The notes under the pieces were generated by a model. That model saw only the letters and a list, made by a program, of their open reading frames with translations, was not told the DNA's origin and ran no database searches. From Halarcobacter mediterraneus (GTDB lineage Bacteria > Campylobacterota > Campylobacteria > Campylobacterales > Arcobacteraceae): DNA of 64,000 nt. The stretch spans positions 434,001-498,000 of the forward strand of contig NZ_NXIE01000001.1 in NCBI RefSeq assembly GCF_004116625.1, written 5' to 3'. Shown here in pieces: positions 54,535-63,238 of this stretch. Made by a program: the position numbers and the translations under genes. Position 1 is the stretch's first letter; each line of letters starts with the position of its first letter.

Positions 54535-55857
54535 ATGAATAAAGAAATCTTAAAAAATATTAATGTTTTATATGTGGAAGATGAAAAAGATGTGAGAGAA
54601 TTCACAAGTAAAACAATAAGCACCATTGTAAATAAAATTATTACGGCAGAAAATGGTAAAGAAGGCCTTGATAAATTTAAGGAAAATAAAGATATTAATT
54701 TAATATTAACGGACATAAATATGCCTAAAATGGGTGGATTAGAAATGTGTTCAGAAATAAGAAAAATAGATGCTGAAGTTCCTATTGTAATTACCAGTGC
54801 TCATAGTGATCCAGATTTTTTAAAAAAAGCCATTGATGTAAAAGTAAGTGCTTATGCCATGAAACCTATTGATTTATATCATTTAATAGAGAGTATGATT
54901 AAAGCTGTTGAACCAATTTTTCTAAGAAAAGAATTAGAAATGATTAATCTAACTTTAGAAAATAGAGTGGAAGAAGCAATTAAACAAACAAAATCAATAT
55001 TAGATGCACAAGATAATATGGTAATTTTAACAGACTTAAAACAAACTATTGATGCAAATAAAAAATTCTTTGAATATTTTCAAGTTAATAACTTAGAAGA
55101 ATTTTTTAATAAATATGACTCTGTTGTTTCATCTTTTAAGTGTGAAAATGGTTTATTTAGTAAATCATGTATTGAAGATGAGTCTAAAAATTGGATTGAA
55201 ACAATTTCAGAATTAAGTGAAATAGATAGAACTGTAAAAATAGAAAATAAAGATGGTGAAGATAGAATTTTTACTGTAAATATTGATGACTATGAACAAA
55301 AAGGTGAGCATTATGTAATTTCATTTACAGATATTACAGAATTAAAAGAAAAATCAAATTTATTAGAATATCAAGCAAACCATGACCAGTTAACAGGTCT
55401 TTTTAATAGACAAAAATTTAATGAAGTTTTTGCAAAAGAAATAAAAAGAGAAAGAAGATATGAAAATTGTTTATCTTTGATTATTTTTGATATTGATAAT
55501 TTTAAAAAATTCAATGATACTTATGGACACAATATGGGAGATGAGGTTTTAAAAACTATTTCTAAAATAGTATTAAAAAGTATTAGAGAACATGACACTG
55601 TTGCAAGATGGGGTGGAGAAGAGTTTGTCGTATTATTACCTCAAACAGATATTACCGGAGCAAAGAATGTTGCTGAAAAAATAAGAAGAGCAATTGCAGA
55701 ATATGAAGATGAAGTAATTCCAGAAAGAATCACTTCAAGCTTTGGTGTAAGTCAATTACAAAAAGAAGAAAATGAACAAAATCTTCTAAAAAATGCTGAT
55801 ATTGCACTGTATGAAGCAAAAGCTCAAGGTAAAAATATTGTTATACCATTTTATTAA
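54535..55857 (+). CDS. Response-regulator diguanylate cyclase (REC-PAS-like-GGDEF)
   Basis: 440 residues. Receiver (1-125) with phospho-acceptor Asp60 in LTDINMPKMGG; a middle PAS-like region (about 150-265) ending FTDITELKEKS; and a GGDEF domain with active-site GGEEF at 360-364. The allosteric I-site RxxD (Arg351-Asp354) sits exactly five residues before it, so product inhibition by c-di-GMP is expected. It therefore synthesises c-di-GMP in response to phosphorylation. Its 3' end overlaps the convergent lptB by 4 bp. Confidence 0.93.
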   Translation: MNKEILKNINVLYVEDEKDVREFTSKTISTIVNKIITAENGKEGLDKFKENKDINLILTDINMPKMGGLEMCSEIRKIDAEVPIVITSAHSDPDFLKKAIDVKVSAYAMKPIDLYHLIESMIKAVEPIFLRKELEMINLTLENRVEEAIKQTKSILDAQDNMVILTDLKQTIDANKKFFEYFQVNNLEEFFNKYDSVVSSFKCENGLFSKSCIEDESKNWIETISELSEIDRTVKIENKDGEDRIFTVNIDDYEQKGEHYVISFTDITELKEKSNLLEYQANHDQLTGLFNRQKFNEVFAKEIKRERRYENCLSLIIFDIDNFKKFNDTYGHNMGDEVLKTISKIVLKSIREHDTVARWGGEEFVVLLPQTDITGAKNVAEKIRRAIAEYEDEVIPERITSSFGVSQLQKEENEQNLLKNADIALYEAKAQGKNIVIPFY

Positions 55858-56576
55858 AAACTAAAACTTTCTCCTAAATAGTGTTCTCTCACACTTCCAT
55901 CACTTTTAATATCTTCGCTATTTCCTGATGCTAATAAAGTTCCATTTTTCATAACATAAGCTCTATGGCAGATTTGTAAAGTTTCCCTTACATTATGGTC
56001 TGTAATTAAAATACCTATTCCAAATTTAGTTAAAGTATCAATAATTTCTTGGATATCCTTTACAGCAATCGGATCTACCCCTGCAAAAGGCTCGTCTAAA
56101 AGTAAAAATTTTGGTTTTGAGACAAGAGCTCTTGCTATTTCCGTCCTTCTTCTTTCTCCACCTGATAAAGAAACACCTTTTCTTTGTCTAATTGGTTCAA
56201 TATTAAATACTTCAAGTAAATCTTCTACCCTTTTTCGTTGCTCTTCCTTATCTTTAGTCACAATTTGAGCAGCTAACATAAGATTATCTTCAACACTTAA
56301 ATCTTTAAAGATTGATGATTCTTGAGGTAAATAACCAATACCTTTTAAAGCTCTTTTATGTAAAGGAAGTTTTGTAATATCTTCGTCATCAAAAAAAACT
56401 TTTCCACTTGTTGGAGCAACAAGTCCACATACTGTATAAAATGTTGTTGTTTTTCCAGCTCCATTAGGTCCTAATAATCCAACAATTTCACCAGAACTAA
56501 CTTCTAAAGAGATACCATGTAATATTTGTGTCTTTTTTATATTTTTTTTAATATCTTCTGCTCTTAATTTACTCAT
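55854..56576 (-). CDS. lptB: LPS export ABC transporter ATPase LptB
   Basis: ATPase of the LptB2FG complex that extracts LPS from the inner membrane. Walker A GPNGAGKTT near residue 38, Q-loop LPQES, signature LSGGERRR, Walker B FLLLDEPFAGVDP and H-loop TDHNV are intact. 240 residues. It overlaps tsaE by 8 bp in an operon tsaE-lptB. LptF/G/C/A are not in the window. Confidence 0.95.
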   Translation of the reverse strand: MSKLRAEDIKKNIKKTQILHGISLEVSSGEIVGLLGPNGAGKTTTFYTVCGLVAPTSGKVFFDDEDITKLPLHKRALKGIGYLPQESSIFKDLSVEDNLMLAAQIVTKDKEEQRKRVEDLLEVFNIEPIRQRKGVSLSGGERRRTEIARALVSKPKFLLLDEPFAGVDPIAVKDIQEIIDTLTKFGIGILITDHNVRETLQICHRAYVMKNGTLLASGNSEDIKSDGSVREHYLGESFSF

Positions 56577-56982
56577 TTATTATATATTGCCTTTTATCTT
56601 TATCTTTTTTTATTTCTAATACAAAAACATCAAAACCATAAGACTTTAAAAGTTTTTCAAGCTTTTCATCACCCCACTCTACAAAATGAATACCTTCTTT
56701 TTCAAACTCTTCTAATAAGCCTAAAGAAATAAATTCTTCTAAACTTTTATTATAAATATCATAATGAAATACTTTTTCAGAATAAATCGATTGTATGGAA
56801 AAAGTAGGAGAAGTCACAATATCCTCTAAATTTAAATATTTTACAAAATGTTTTACAAAAGTAGTTTTTCCACTTGCTAAATCACCTTTTAAAATAACTA
56901 TGCAATTATTATTTTTTGTTTTTGTAAGAGAAAAAACTTCATAAATAATCTTTTCAATTTCATTTAATGCTAAAATTAACAT
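56569..56982 (-). CDS. tsaE: tRNA threonylcarbamoyladenosine biosynthesis ATPase TsaE
   Basis: P-loop protein that energises the TsaBDE complex making t6A37 of ANN-decoding tRNAs. Walker A LKGDLASGKTTFVKHF near residue 33, then TSPTFSIQSIY and the family HYDIYN and FVEWGDE motifs. 137 residues, normal. It begins 4 bp after the trpD stop and overlaps lptB by 8 bp. Confidence 0.93.
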   Translation of the reverse strand: MLILALNEIEKIIYEVFSLTKTKNNNCIVILKGDLASGKTTFVKHFVKYLNLEDIVTSPTFSIQSIYSEKVFHYDIYNKSLEEFISLGLLEEFEKEGIHFVEWGDEKLEKLLKSYGFDVFVLEIKKDKDKRQYIINE

Positions 56983-56986
56983 TTTA

Positions 56987-57970
56987 CTACTTTAGTTTAG
57001 AAGAAACTTCAATAATTTGTTTTAATTTATCTTTTGCTTTTCCACTTAAAATAGCTTCACGTGCTATTTCAATTCCTTCTTTTATATCTCGTGCCTTTCC
57101 ATCAACTTCTAAAGCTGTTGCTGCATTTAAAAGAACAATATCAAGTTTAGCACCATCTAAATTATTTTCTAAAATATCTTTTGTTATTTGAGCATTATGC
57201 TTACTGTCTGCTCCTATTATTTCATCTTTTGATGCAAGTTTAAATCCATAGGCTTGAGGATCAATTTCAAAATCTTCTATTTTCCCATTATCTAATTTAG
57301 TTGCATAAGTAATATCAGAAATTGAAATTTCATCCATTCCATCTTTTGAAGAAACAACAATTGCTCGTTTAGTTTCTAACAAATCTAAAGCTGTAGCTAT
57401 TTTATTAATATAACTTTTGTCAAAAACTCCAATTAGTTGCTTAGAAACCGTTGCTGGATTTGATAAAGGTCCCAAAATATTAAAAATAGTTCTGTGTTCT
57501 ATTGATTTTCTAATAGGCATAATATACTTCATTGCAGGATGATGATTTTGAGCAAACATAAAACAAAAACCTGTTTCTTCAAGCATTTTTGAAGTGTTTT
57601 CTAAAGTTAAATCTAATTTTATCCCAAGTGACTCTAGCATGTCAGCACTTCCACTTTTACTTGTTATGCTTCTATTCCCATGTTTAGCAACATATGAATC
57701 ACAAGCAGCTAACAGAAGAGAAACTGTACTTGATATATTAAAACTATAACTTTTATCTCCTCCTGTTCCAACTACATCAATTGCTTTTTCTTTTAAATCA
57801 TAATGAAGAGGTAAAGGTATTAAATGTTCTCTCATTGCACTTGCAGCACCTGCAATTTCTGCTGCTGTTTCACCTCTTTCATAAAGTTCAATTAAATAAT
57901 CTCTGACTTCTTTTTCAGATAACTTATTTTCAAAAATATCATCAAACTTTAATTTTGCCATATTAAACAT
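56987..57970 (-). CDS. trpD: Anthranilate phosphoribosyltransferase
   Basis: Second step of tryptophan synthesis: anthranilate plus PRPP to phosphoribosyl-anthranilate. PRPP loop DVVGTGGDKSYSFNISS near residue 66, KHGNRSITSKSGSADMLE near 95, and the substrate segment FNILGPLSNPA near 160. 327 residues. It is separated from other trp genes here and sits in an S4 protein-trpD-tsaE-lptB run, so regulation by tryptophan may be loose. The initiator is ATG at 57970, with a second in-frame ATG 9 bp on. Confidence 0.93.
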   Translation of the reverse strand: MFNMAKLKFDDIFENKLSEKEVRDYLIELYERGETAAEIAGAASAMREHLIPLPLHYDLKEKAIDVVGTGGDKSYSFNISSTVSLLLAACDSYVAKHGNRSITSKSGSADMLESLGIKLDLTLENTSKMLEETGFCFMFAQNHHPAMKYIMPIRKSIEHRTIFNILGPLSNPATVSKQLIGVFDKSYINKIATALDLLETKRAIVVSSKDGMDEISISDITYATKLDNGKIEDFEIDPQAYGFKLASKDEIIGADSKHNAQITKDILENNLDGAKLDIVLLNAATALEVDGKARDIKEGIEIAREAILSGKAKDKLKQIIEVSSKLK

Positions 57971-57988
57971 GTTTAATTTCCTCTTTTT

Positions 57989-58234
57989 TTAACATTTTTT
58001 TATGTACTCTTCCATTTTTGATTTTGGAGTGGACTTAGTAGTTGGTATTTGTAAAACTTGAAATTTATCAGTTTTTTCTAAATATTTTATTTCAATTATA
58101 TCTCCAACTTTTACCTCTTTTGCTTTCTTAACAACCTGTCCATTTATAAAGACAACTTTGTGCTCAAGCATATCTTCAGCAACTGCTCTTCTTTTTGTTA
58201 TATTAACTGCATTTAAATATTTATCTATTCTCAT
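57989..58234 (-). CDS. S4-domain RNA-binding protein
   Basis: 81 residues that are almost wholly an S4 fold: MRIDKYLNAVNITKRRAVAEDM, then VVFINGQVVKKAKEVKVGD. Stand-alone S4 proteins of this kind (HslR/YlxH-like) bind structured RNA, often 50S-associated rRNA, and rescue stalled subunits in E. coli; the specific role here is not proven. First gene of the run leading to trpD, 18 bp downstream. Confidence 0.85.
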   Translation of the reverse strand: MRIDKYLNAVNITKRRAVAEDMLEHKVVFINGQVVKKAKEVKVGDIIEIKYLEKTDKFQVLQIPTTKSTPKSKMEEYIKKC

Positions 58235-58402
58235 AGTATAAATTATATCTAAAACTATTTAAAAACACTTTTTTATAAATGAAAATAAATTTAAAAAAAA
58301 CATAAAAGTAAAAGAAAATGATACTTTTAGAACACTATCTTCTATTATAATTTTTTTAACAATTGAAATATAAGTAAATAAAATTTGAATATCACATATT
58401 TC

Positions 58403-58424
58403 AAGTACTTAAAGGGAGGTACTT
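58403..58424 (+). promoter_or_regulatory. Ribosome-binding site presented in a small hairpin loop before the chemoreceptor gene
   Basis: AAGTAC (58403-58408) can pair with GTACTT (58419-58424), putting most of the strong Shine-Dalgarno GGGAGG (58414-58419) in a 10-nt loop just upstream of the ATG at 58428. Such placement could modulate initiation; only a 6-bp A/T-rich stem, so weak. Confidence 0.35.
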
Positions 58425-58427
58425 ATT

Positions 58428-59864
58428 ATGTTTAATTTAGGAAAAACACAGGAAGAATCAGGGAGATTACTTGCAATGGAAGAAAACTATGCAATTATAT
58501 CTTTTAAACCTGATGGTACAATTATTCATGCAAATAATAATTTTTTAAATGCTCTAGGGTACTCTTTAGATGAAATTGAAGGGAAACACCACAGAATGTT
58601 TTGTGATAAAAATTATGCAAATTCTGATGAATACTCACAATTTTGGAAAGATTTAGCTAGTGGTAAATCAAATATTAATGAATTTGAAAGATTCAAAAAA
58701 GATGGTAGTTCAATCTGGATTCAAGCTTCTTATACTCCTGTAAAGAATAGTAAAGGTGTTGTAATAAGAGTAGTTAAATTTGCTCAAGATATTACAGACT
58801 CAAAAAGGGTAATTACGTCAGTAAAAGATGCTATAGATATAGCAAAAGAAGGTAATATGAATCAAACAATAGAAGAAAATACAAAAAATACAGCTATTGA
58901 AGAACTTAAAAATGGGATTAATGAACTGTTTAAAATTGTATCTTCTAAAGTCAATAATGATTTAAATGATATTACAAAGGCTTTAATCTCTTATCAAAAC
59001 CTTGACTTTACATATAAAATAGCTGATAATAATAATTTAGGCGAAACAGCAATTGGGTTAAATAACTTAGCAGATGTTATTAATAAAATGTTATTAGATA
59101 ACAAAAAAAATGGACTTACACTAGAAAAAAGTTCTAATGTCCTTTTAGCAAATGTTGATAGCTTAAATACTAATTCAAATGAAGCTGCTGCATCATTAGA
59201 AGAAACAGCTGCTGCTTTAGAAGAAATTACCTCAAACATTTCATTAAACACGCAAAATGTTATAAAAATGACTGAATTTGCAAATCAAGTTACAACTTCC
59301 GCAAATGAAGGAAAAGATTTAGCACAACAAACAACAACTGCGATGAATGAAATTGATGATGAAGTTAATGCTATAAATGAAGCAATTACAGTAATTGACC
59401 AAATAGCATTTCAAACAAATATTCTTTCACTAAATGCAGCTGTTGAAGCAGCTACTGCTGGTGAAGCAGGAAGAGGATTTGCAGTTGTTGCACAAGAAGT
59501 TAGAAACTTAGCATCTAGGTCTGCTGAAGCAGCAAAAGAGATTAAAAACTTAGTTGAAAAAGCTACAGACAAAGCAAATAATGGAAAAGTGATTTCAGAT
59601 AAAATGATATTAGGATATAACTATCTAAATGAAAATATTACTAAAACAATTGAACTTATTTCAAATGTGGAATCTGCTTCAAAAGAACAGGAAGCTGGAA
59701 TTGTTCAGATTAATGATGCAGTCAATAGTCTTGACCAACAAACACAACAAAATGCTTCAATTGCCAATGAAACTAAAACTGTAGCTCAACAAACAGACGA
59801 AATAGCTAAATTCATTGTCTCTGAAGCAAATAAAAAAGAATTTATTGGGAAAAATACTGCTTAA
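58428..59864 (+). CDS. Soluble PAS-containing methyl-accepting chemotaxis protein
   Basis: 478 residues and no transmembrane segment, so a cytosolic receptor. One PAS domain (about 15-125) with [17 protein letters not shown], as in BdlA/Aer2-like receptors, then a HAMP-like helical linker, then the signalling domain with the hairpin tip [23 protein letters not shown] near 330-350. It should report an internal redox or metabolic state to CheA. Stand-alone gene with its own strong ribosome-binding site and terminator. Confidence 0.93.
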   Translation: MFNLGKTQEESGRLLAMEENYAIISFKPDGTIIHANNNFLNALGYSLDEIEGKHHRMFCDKNYANSDEYSQFWKDLASGKSNINEFERFKKDGSSIWIQASYTPVKNSKGVVIRVVKFAQDITDSKRVITSVKDAIDIAKEGNMNQTIEENTKNTAIEELKNGINELFKIVSSKVNNDLNDITKALISYQNLDFTYKIADNNNLGETAIGLNNLADVINKMLLDNKKNGLTLEKSSNVLLANVDSLNTNSNEAAASLEETAAALEEITSNISLNTQNVIKMTEFANQVTTSANEGKDLAQQTTTAMNEIDDEVNAINEAITVIDQIAFQTNILSLNAAVEAATAGEAGRGFAVVAQEVRNLASRSAEAAKEIKNLVEKATDKANNGKVISDKMILGYNYLNENITKTIELISNVESASKEQEAGIVQINDAVNSLDQQTQQNASIANETKTVAQQTDEIAKFIVSEANKKEFIGKNTA

Positions 59865-59886
59865 ACAAAAAATAACATAATAAAAA

Positions 59887-59924
59887 AGAAGAAAGTTATA
59901 TAAACTATTTTATAGCTTTCTTTT
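59887..59924 (+). terminator. Intrinsic terminator after the chemoreceptor gene
   Basis: Stem GAAAGTTATA / TATAGCTTTC (10 pairs, one G-T), 10-nt loop, extended by A/T pairs and followed by TTTT. It begins 23 bp after the stop codon. Confidence 0.75.
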
Positions 59925-59967
59925 GATAAAATGCATTCTTTAAAATAACCGTTTTATAGGATATATT

Positions 59968-61203
59968 ATGAACAAAAAAGATGTTAAAAAAGTAGTATTA
60001 GCTTACAGTGGTGGCTTAGATACTTCTACTATATTAAAATGGCTTCAAGACGAATACAATGCAGAAGTTATAACTTTTACAGCTGATTTAGGTCAAGGTG
60101 AAGAAGTTGAACCAGCAAGAGAAAAAGCACTTGCTTGTGGAATTAAACCAGAGAATATTTTTATTTTAGATATTAAAGAAGAGTTTGTTAAAGATTATGT
60201 ATTCCCAATGTTTAGAGCAAATGCAATTTATGAAGGTGAGTATTTATTAGGTACTTCTATTGCTAGACCTCTTATTGCTAAAAAGCAAATTGAAATTGCT
60301 AAAAAAATGGGTGCAGATGCAGTATCTCATGGTGCAACAGGTAAAGGAAATGACCAAGTAAGATTTGAACTTGGTTATTTAGGATTAAATCCAGATATTA
60401 CTGTAATTGCTCCTTGGAGAGAGTGGGATTTAAACTCAAGAGAAAAATTATTAGCATATGCAAAAGAGCATGGAATTGAAATAGATAAAAAACATATTGA
60501 TGCAGATGGAAATCCTGCAATTTCTCCATACTCTATGGATGCAAACCTTTTACATATTTCTTATGAAGGTTTATCTTTAGAAGATCCTAATGCAGAACCA
60601 GAAGAAGCTATGTGGTTATGGACAAACTCACCTGAAGAAGCTCCTGATGAGCCAGAATATATTACAATTTCATATAAAAATGGTGATCCAATTGCAATTA
60701 ATGGTGAGGAAATGTCACCTGCAACTATTTTAGAAACTTTAAATAACTATGGAAATAAACATGGTATTGGAAGAATTGATATTGTTGAAAATAGATATGT
60801 TGGTATGAAAGCTAGAGGTTGCTATGAAACTCCAGGTGGAACAATCATGCTAAAAGCTCACAGAGCAATTGAATCAATAACTTTAGATAGAGAAGCTGCT
60901 CACTTAAAAGATGAGTTAATGCCTAAATATGCTAAGTTAATCTACCAAGGTTACTGGTTCTCTCCTGAAAGAGAAATGATGCAAGCAGCAATTGACAAAA
61001 CGCAAGAAAATGTAGAAGGAACTGTTAAGTTAAAACTTTACAAAGGTAATGTTATTGTTGTTGGAAGAGAATCTAAAAAATCTTTATTCTCTGAAGCACA
61101 CTCTACTTTTGAAGAAGACGAAGTATATAACCAAAAAGATGCAGAAGGATTTATTAGACTTAATGCCTTAAGATTTATTATTGCTGGACAAAATAAAAAA
61201 TAA
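59968..61203 (+). CDS. argG: Argininosuccinate synthase
   Basis: Joins citrulline and aspartate at the cost of ATP, the step after ArgF. ATP-PP motif [13 protein letters not shown] near residue 11, [15 protein letters not shown] near 118, and [19 protein letters not shown] near 268 are intact. 411 residues. Monocistronic between two terminators; TAAAAT near 59927 is a possible -10. Confidence 0.96.
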   Translation: MNKKDVKKVVLAYSGGLDTSTILKWLQDEYNAEVITFTADLGQGEEVEPAREKALACGIKPENIFILDIKEEFVKDYVFPMFRANAIYEGEYLLGTSIARPLIAKKQIEIAKKMGADAVSHGATGKGNDQVRFELGYLGLNPDITVIAPWREWDLNSREKLLAYAKEHGIEIDKKHIDADGNPAISPYSMDANLLHISYEGLSLEDPNAEPEEAMWLWTNSPEEAPDEPEYITISYKNGDPIAINGEEMSPATILETLNNYGNKHGIGRIDIVENRYVGMKARGCYETPGGTIMLKAHRAIESITLDREAAHLKDELMPKYAKLIYQGYWFSPEREMMQAAIDKTQENVEGTVKLKLYKGNVIVVGRESKKSLFSEAHSTFEEDEVYNQKDAEGFIRLNALRFIIAGQNKK

Positions 61204-61217
61204 ATCAATACCTAATT

Positions 61218-61245
61218 AAAGAAGATTAATTACTTAATCTTCTTT
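61218..61245 (+). terminator. Terminator hairpin after argG
   Basis: Perfect 12-bp stem AAAGAAGATTAA / TTAATCTTCTTT with tetraloop TTAC, 14 bp after the argG stop. The following ATCTCTCTT is only moderately T-rich; the arm itself supplies the T-run. Confidence 0.7.
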
Positions 61246-61300
61246 ATCTCTCTTGATATTTTCATATAATTTAAATAAATTATAACAAAGGTTTCAAAAT

Positions 61301-61801
61301 ATGCTTATAAAATTTAAAAATAATTATCCTAAAATTCACCCTACTTCATGGATTGCCCCAAGTGCAGATGTTATTGGAAAGGTTGAGATAGGAGAAAACT
61401 CTTCAGTTTGGTTTGGTTGTGTTTTAAGAGGTGATATAAATAATATTAAAATTGGTAAAAATACAAATGTACAAGATTTATCAATGATTCATATGGATAC
61501 AGATTCTCAAACAATCCTAGGAGATAATGTAACTATTGGACATAAAGTTATGCTCCATGGATGTACAATTGAAGATAACTGTTTAATAGGAATGAGTGCT
61601 ACTATCTTAGATCATGCAGTTATTGGTCAAGGAAGTATTGTTGGAGCTAATTCTTTAGTAACTTCTGGAAAAAAATTTCCACCAAAAAGTTTAATTATGG
61701 GAAGTCCAGCAAAAGTAGTCAAACAATTAACAGATGAAGATGTGAATAAATTAATTAAACATGCAGGTCGATATGTAGATTATAAAAATGATTACTGTTA
61801 A
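61301..61801 (+). CDS. Gamma carbonic anhydrase family protein
   Basis: 166-residue left-handed beta-helix protein with hexapeptide repeats (IGENSSVWFGCVLRGD, IGKNTNVQDLS). The three zinc-binding His are present: IHMD, GHKVM and LHGC (about residues 64, 81 and 86). Members include YrdA, CaiE and PaaY; some are true carbonic anhydrases or thioesterases, others have no known activity. No partner gene adjoins it. Confidence 0.88.
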   Translation: MLIKFKNNYPKIHPTSWIAPSADVIGKVEIGENSSVWFGCVLRGDINNIKIGKNTNVQDLSMIHMDTDSQTILGDNVTIGHKVMLHGCTIEDNCLIGMSATILDHAVIGQGSIVGANSLVTSGKKFPPKSLIMGSPAKVVKQLTDEDVNKLIKHAGRYVDYKNDYC

Positions 61802-61812
61802 AATTAGAGTCT

Positions 61813-61983
61813 TTATTTACATAAGGCTCTTATTTCATATTTCCCTGTTCTATAGTTTAACACTTTTTCTTTTTTTAAACTAAGTCCTTGTTTTTTACAC
61901 TCTTCTTTTGTTACATCTTCTGATGGAACACAAGCAGAAAATGAAAAAAGAATAAAAATTGAAAAAATAAATATTTTCATCAT
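61813..61983 (-). CDS. Small lipoprotein (56 residues)
   Basis: Type II signal: MMKIFIFSIFILFSFSAC with lipobox FSAC and acyl-acceptor Cys18, followed by VPSEDVTKEECKKQGLSL and a basic C-terminal half with two more Cys. These two Cys could form a periplasmic disulfide. It converges on the carbonic anhydrase-like gene and follows the CheY-like gene by 10 bp. No family recognised. Confidence 0.68.
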   Translation of the reverse strand: MMKIFIFSIFILFSFSACVPSEDVTKEECKKQGLSLKKEKVLNYRTGKYEIRALCK

Positions 61984-61993
61984 TACTAATCCT

Positions 61994-62377
61994 TTAAGAA
62001 TTTTCTAACAATTCAACACTATTTTTTAAAAGATCTTCCATATCAAAAGGTTTTGAAACATATTTACAAATACCAATACTATTCGCCATTTCAACTAAAT
62101 CCATATCAACAGAAGAAGTTACAATGCAAGGTAAAGTAGGATTTAATAATTTTATATCTCTTAACATTGAAAAACCATCTTTTAAAGGCATATTAATGTC
62201 AGTAATAACTAAATCAATATTTTCGTTGTTAAATTTTTCTAAACCTTCTTGCCCGTTTTTAGCAATAACTACATTAAAAAGAAATTTTAAACAACGTTCA
62301 ACATTATCTCTTATTATATGTTCATCTTCAACATATAAAACTGTAAAATTTTTATAGCTTTTTGATGTATTTAACAT
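61994..62377 (-). CDS. Single-domain response regulator (CheY-like)
   Basis: 127 residues, receiver domain only: acidic pair in LYVEDEH, phospho-acceptor Asp in DLVITDINMPLKDG near residue 58, and Lys in KYVSKPFDMED. With no output domain it probably passes phosphate on, or binds a partner, together with the neighbouring regulator and kinase. It has GGAGG before the ATG, a TATAAT -10 and an upstream direct repeat (62398-62429). Confidence 0.9.
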   Translation of the reverse strand: MLNTSKSYKNFTVLYVEDEHIIRDNVERCLKFLFNVVIAKNGQEGLEKFNNENIDLVITDINMPLKDGFSMLRDIKLLNPTLPCIVTSSVDMDLVEMANSIGICKYVSKPFDMEDLLKNSVELLENS

Positions 62378-62397
62378 GATACACCTCCACTAAAATA

Positions 62398-62429
62398 ATT
62401 ATAATGGAAAAGAGTATCGTAATAGTATC
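62398..62429 (-). promoter_or_regulatory. Promoter of the CheY-like gene with 11-bp-period GATACT direct repeat
   Basis: On the minus strand GATACT occurs at 62424-62429 and 62413-62418, start-to-start 11 bp, and TATAAT lies at 62398-62403, 9 bp further. Two hexamers one helical turn apart in the -35 position are the usual layout for OmpR/PhoB-type activators, and an OmpR-type regulator is the adjacent gene (62428). The upstream half-site overlaps that gene's stop codon. Confidence 0.5.
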
Positions 62430-63174
62430 ATTTTAAGTTTATTCTATAGCCAAAACCATATACATTTTCAAGATCTAATTCTGGAATTTTTCTTCTTAAT
62501 CTTGAAATTATATTTTTTAGATTTGCTATATTTGAAGTATCTTCATCCTCTTCAGCCCACAGTACAGTGAGGATTTCCTCTATTGTATGCGTTTTCTCTG
62601 AATATTTTAAAAGTAATTCTATAAGAAGAATTTCTTTTTTTGTTAACTTTATATTTTCTTCATTTTTATATAATTGTTTATTTTCTTTATTCCAAGAAAG
62701 AGTATCATTTATAGTTAAAATAGTATCATTAATAGTATCATTTTCATTTCTATTTTCATGTAACTCTTTTAATTTTGTATATAAAACATGTACAAAAGAA
62801 TCATAATTTAAAGGTTTTGAAATAAAATGTGAAATACCAATATTAACAAGCTCAAGTAAATAATTAGATTCACTATGGGCAGAAAGAATAACTAAAAGTT
62901 GATCTTTATTTATTTTATAAATTTCTTTTGTTAATTCAATACCATCCATCTTAGGCATTTTTATATCACTAATAACTAAATCATAATGTTTATTAGTTAA
63001 GTTATAATGTTTTTTATACTTATCTAGTCCTTCTTCTCCATTTGAAGCCACATCTACCTTTGCAAATATTAACTCCAAAAGTTCACTAGTCTCTTCTAAT
63101 ATATCTCCATCATCTTCAACAAAAAGAACATCTTTGTCTTTTGCATACTCCTCTAATAAAATATAATCAACCAT
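62428..63174 (-). CDS. OmpR-family response regulator
   Basis: 248 residues: receiver with LFVEDDGD, phospho-acceptor Asp in DLVISDIKMPKMDG near residue 67 and Lys in FISKPLNYDS; a linker with repeated Asn-Asp-Thr (ENDTINDTILTINDTL); and a winged helix (LTKKEILLIELLL, NIISRLRRKI, YGFGYRIN). It is divergent from the kinase at 63239 across 64 bp and upstream of the CheY-like gene, forming a three-gene signalling unit. Confidence 0.92.
   Translation of the reverse strand: MVDYILLEEYAKDKDVLFVEDDGDILEETSELLELIFAKVDVASNGEEGLDKYKKHYNLTNKHYDLVISDIKMPKMDGIELTKEIYKINKDQLLVILSAHSESNYLLELVNIGISHFISKPLNYDSFVHVLYTKLKELHENRNENDTINDTILTINDTLSWNKENKQLYKNEENIKLTKKEILLIELLLKYSEKTHTIEEILTVLWAEEDEDTSNIANLKNIISRLRRKIPELDLENVYGFGYRINLK
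62701..62739 (-). repeat. Short GATACT repeats in the regulator linker
   Basis: Three AGTATC/GATACT copies at 62701, 62722 and 62734 (spacings 21 and 12), two within tandem 12-mers AATGATACTATT that encode the NDTI repeats. The same 12-mer also spans the stop codon of this gene next to the downstream promoter. Confidence 0.6.
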
Positions 63175-63238
63175 TTTAGCTCCTAAAAAGTATTATTAAA
63201 TTATACTAAAAAGATATTTTATTTTTATTAGGAAAAGT

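Noticed and set aside
62701-62739. CRISPR-like or satellite array
   Set aside because: Only three short copies with unequal spacing, in frame inside a coding linker; no spacers and no cas genes.
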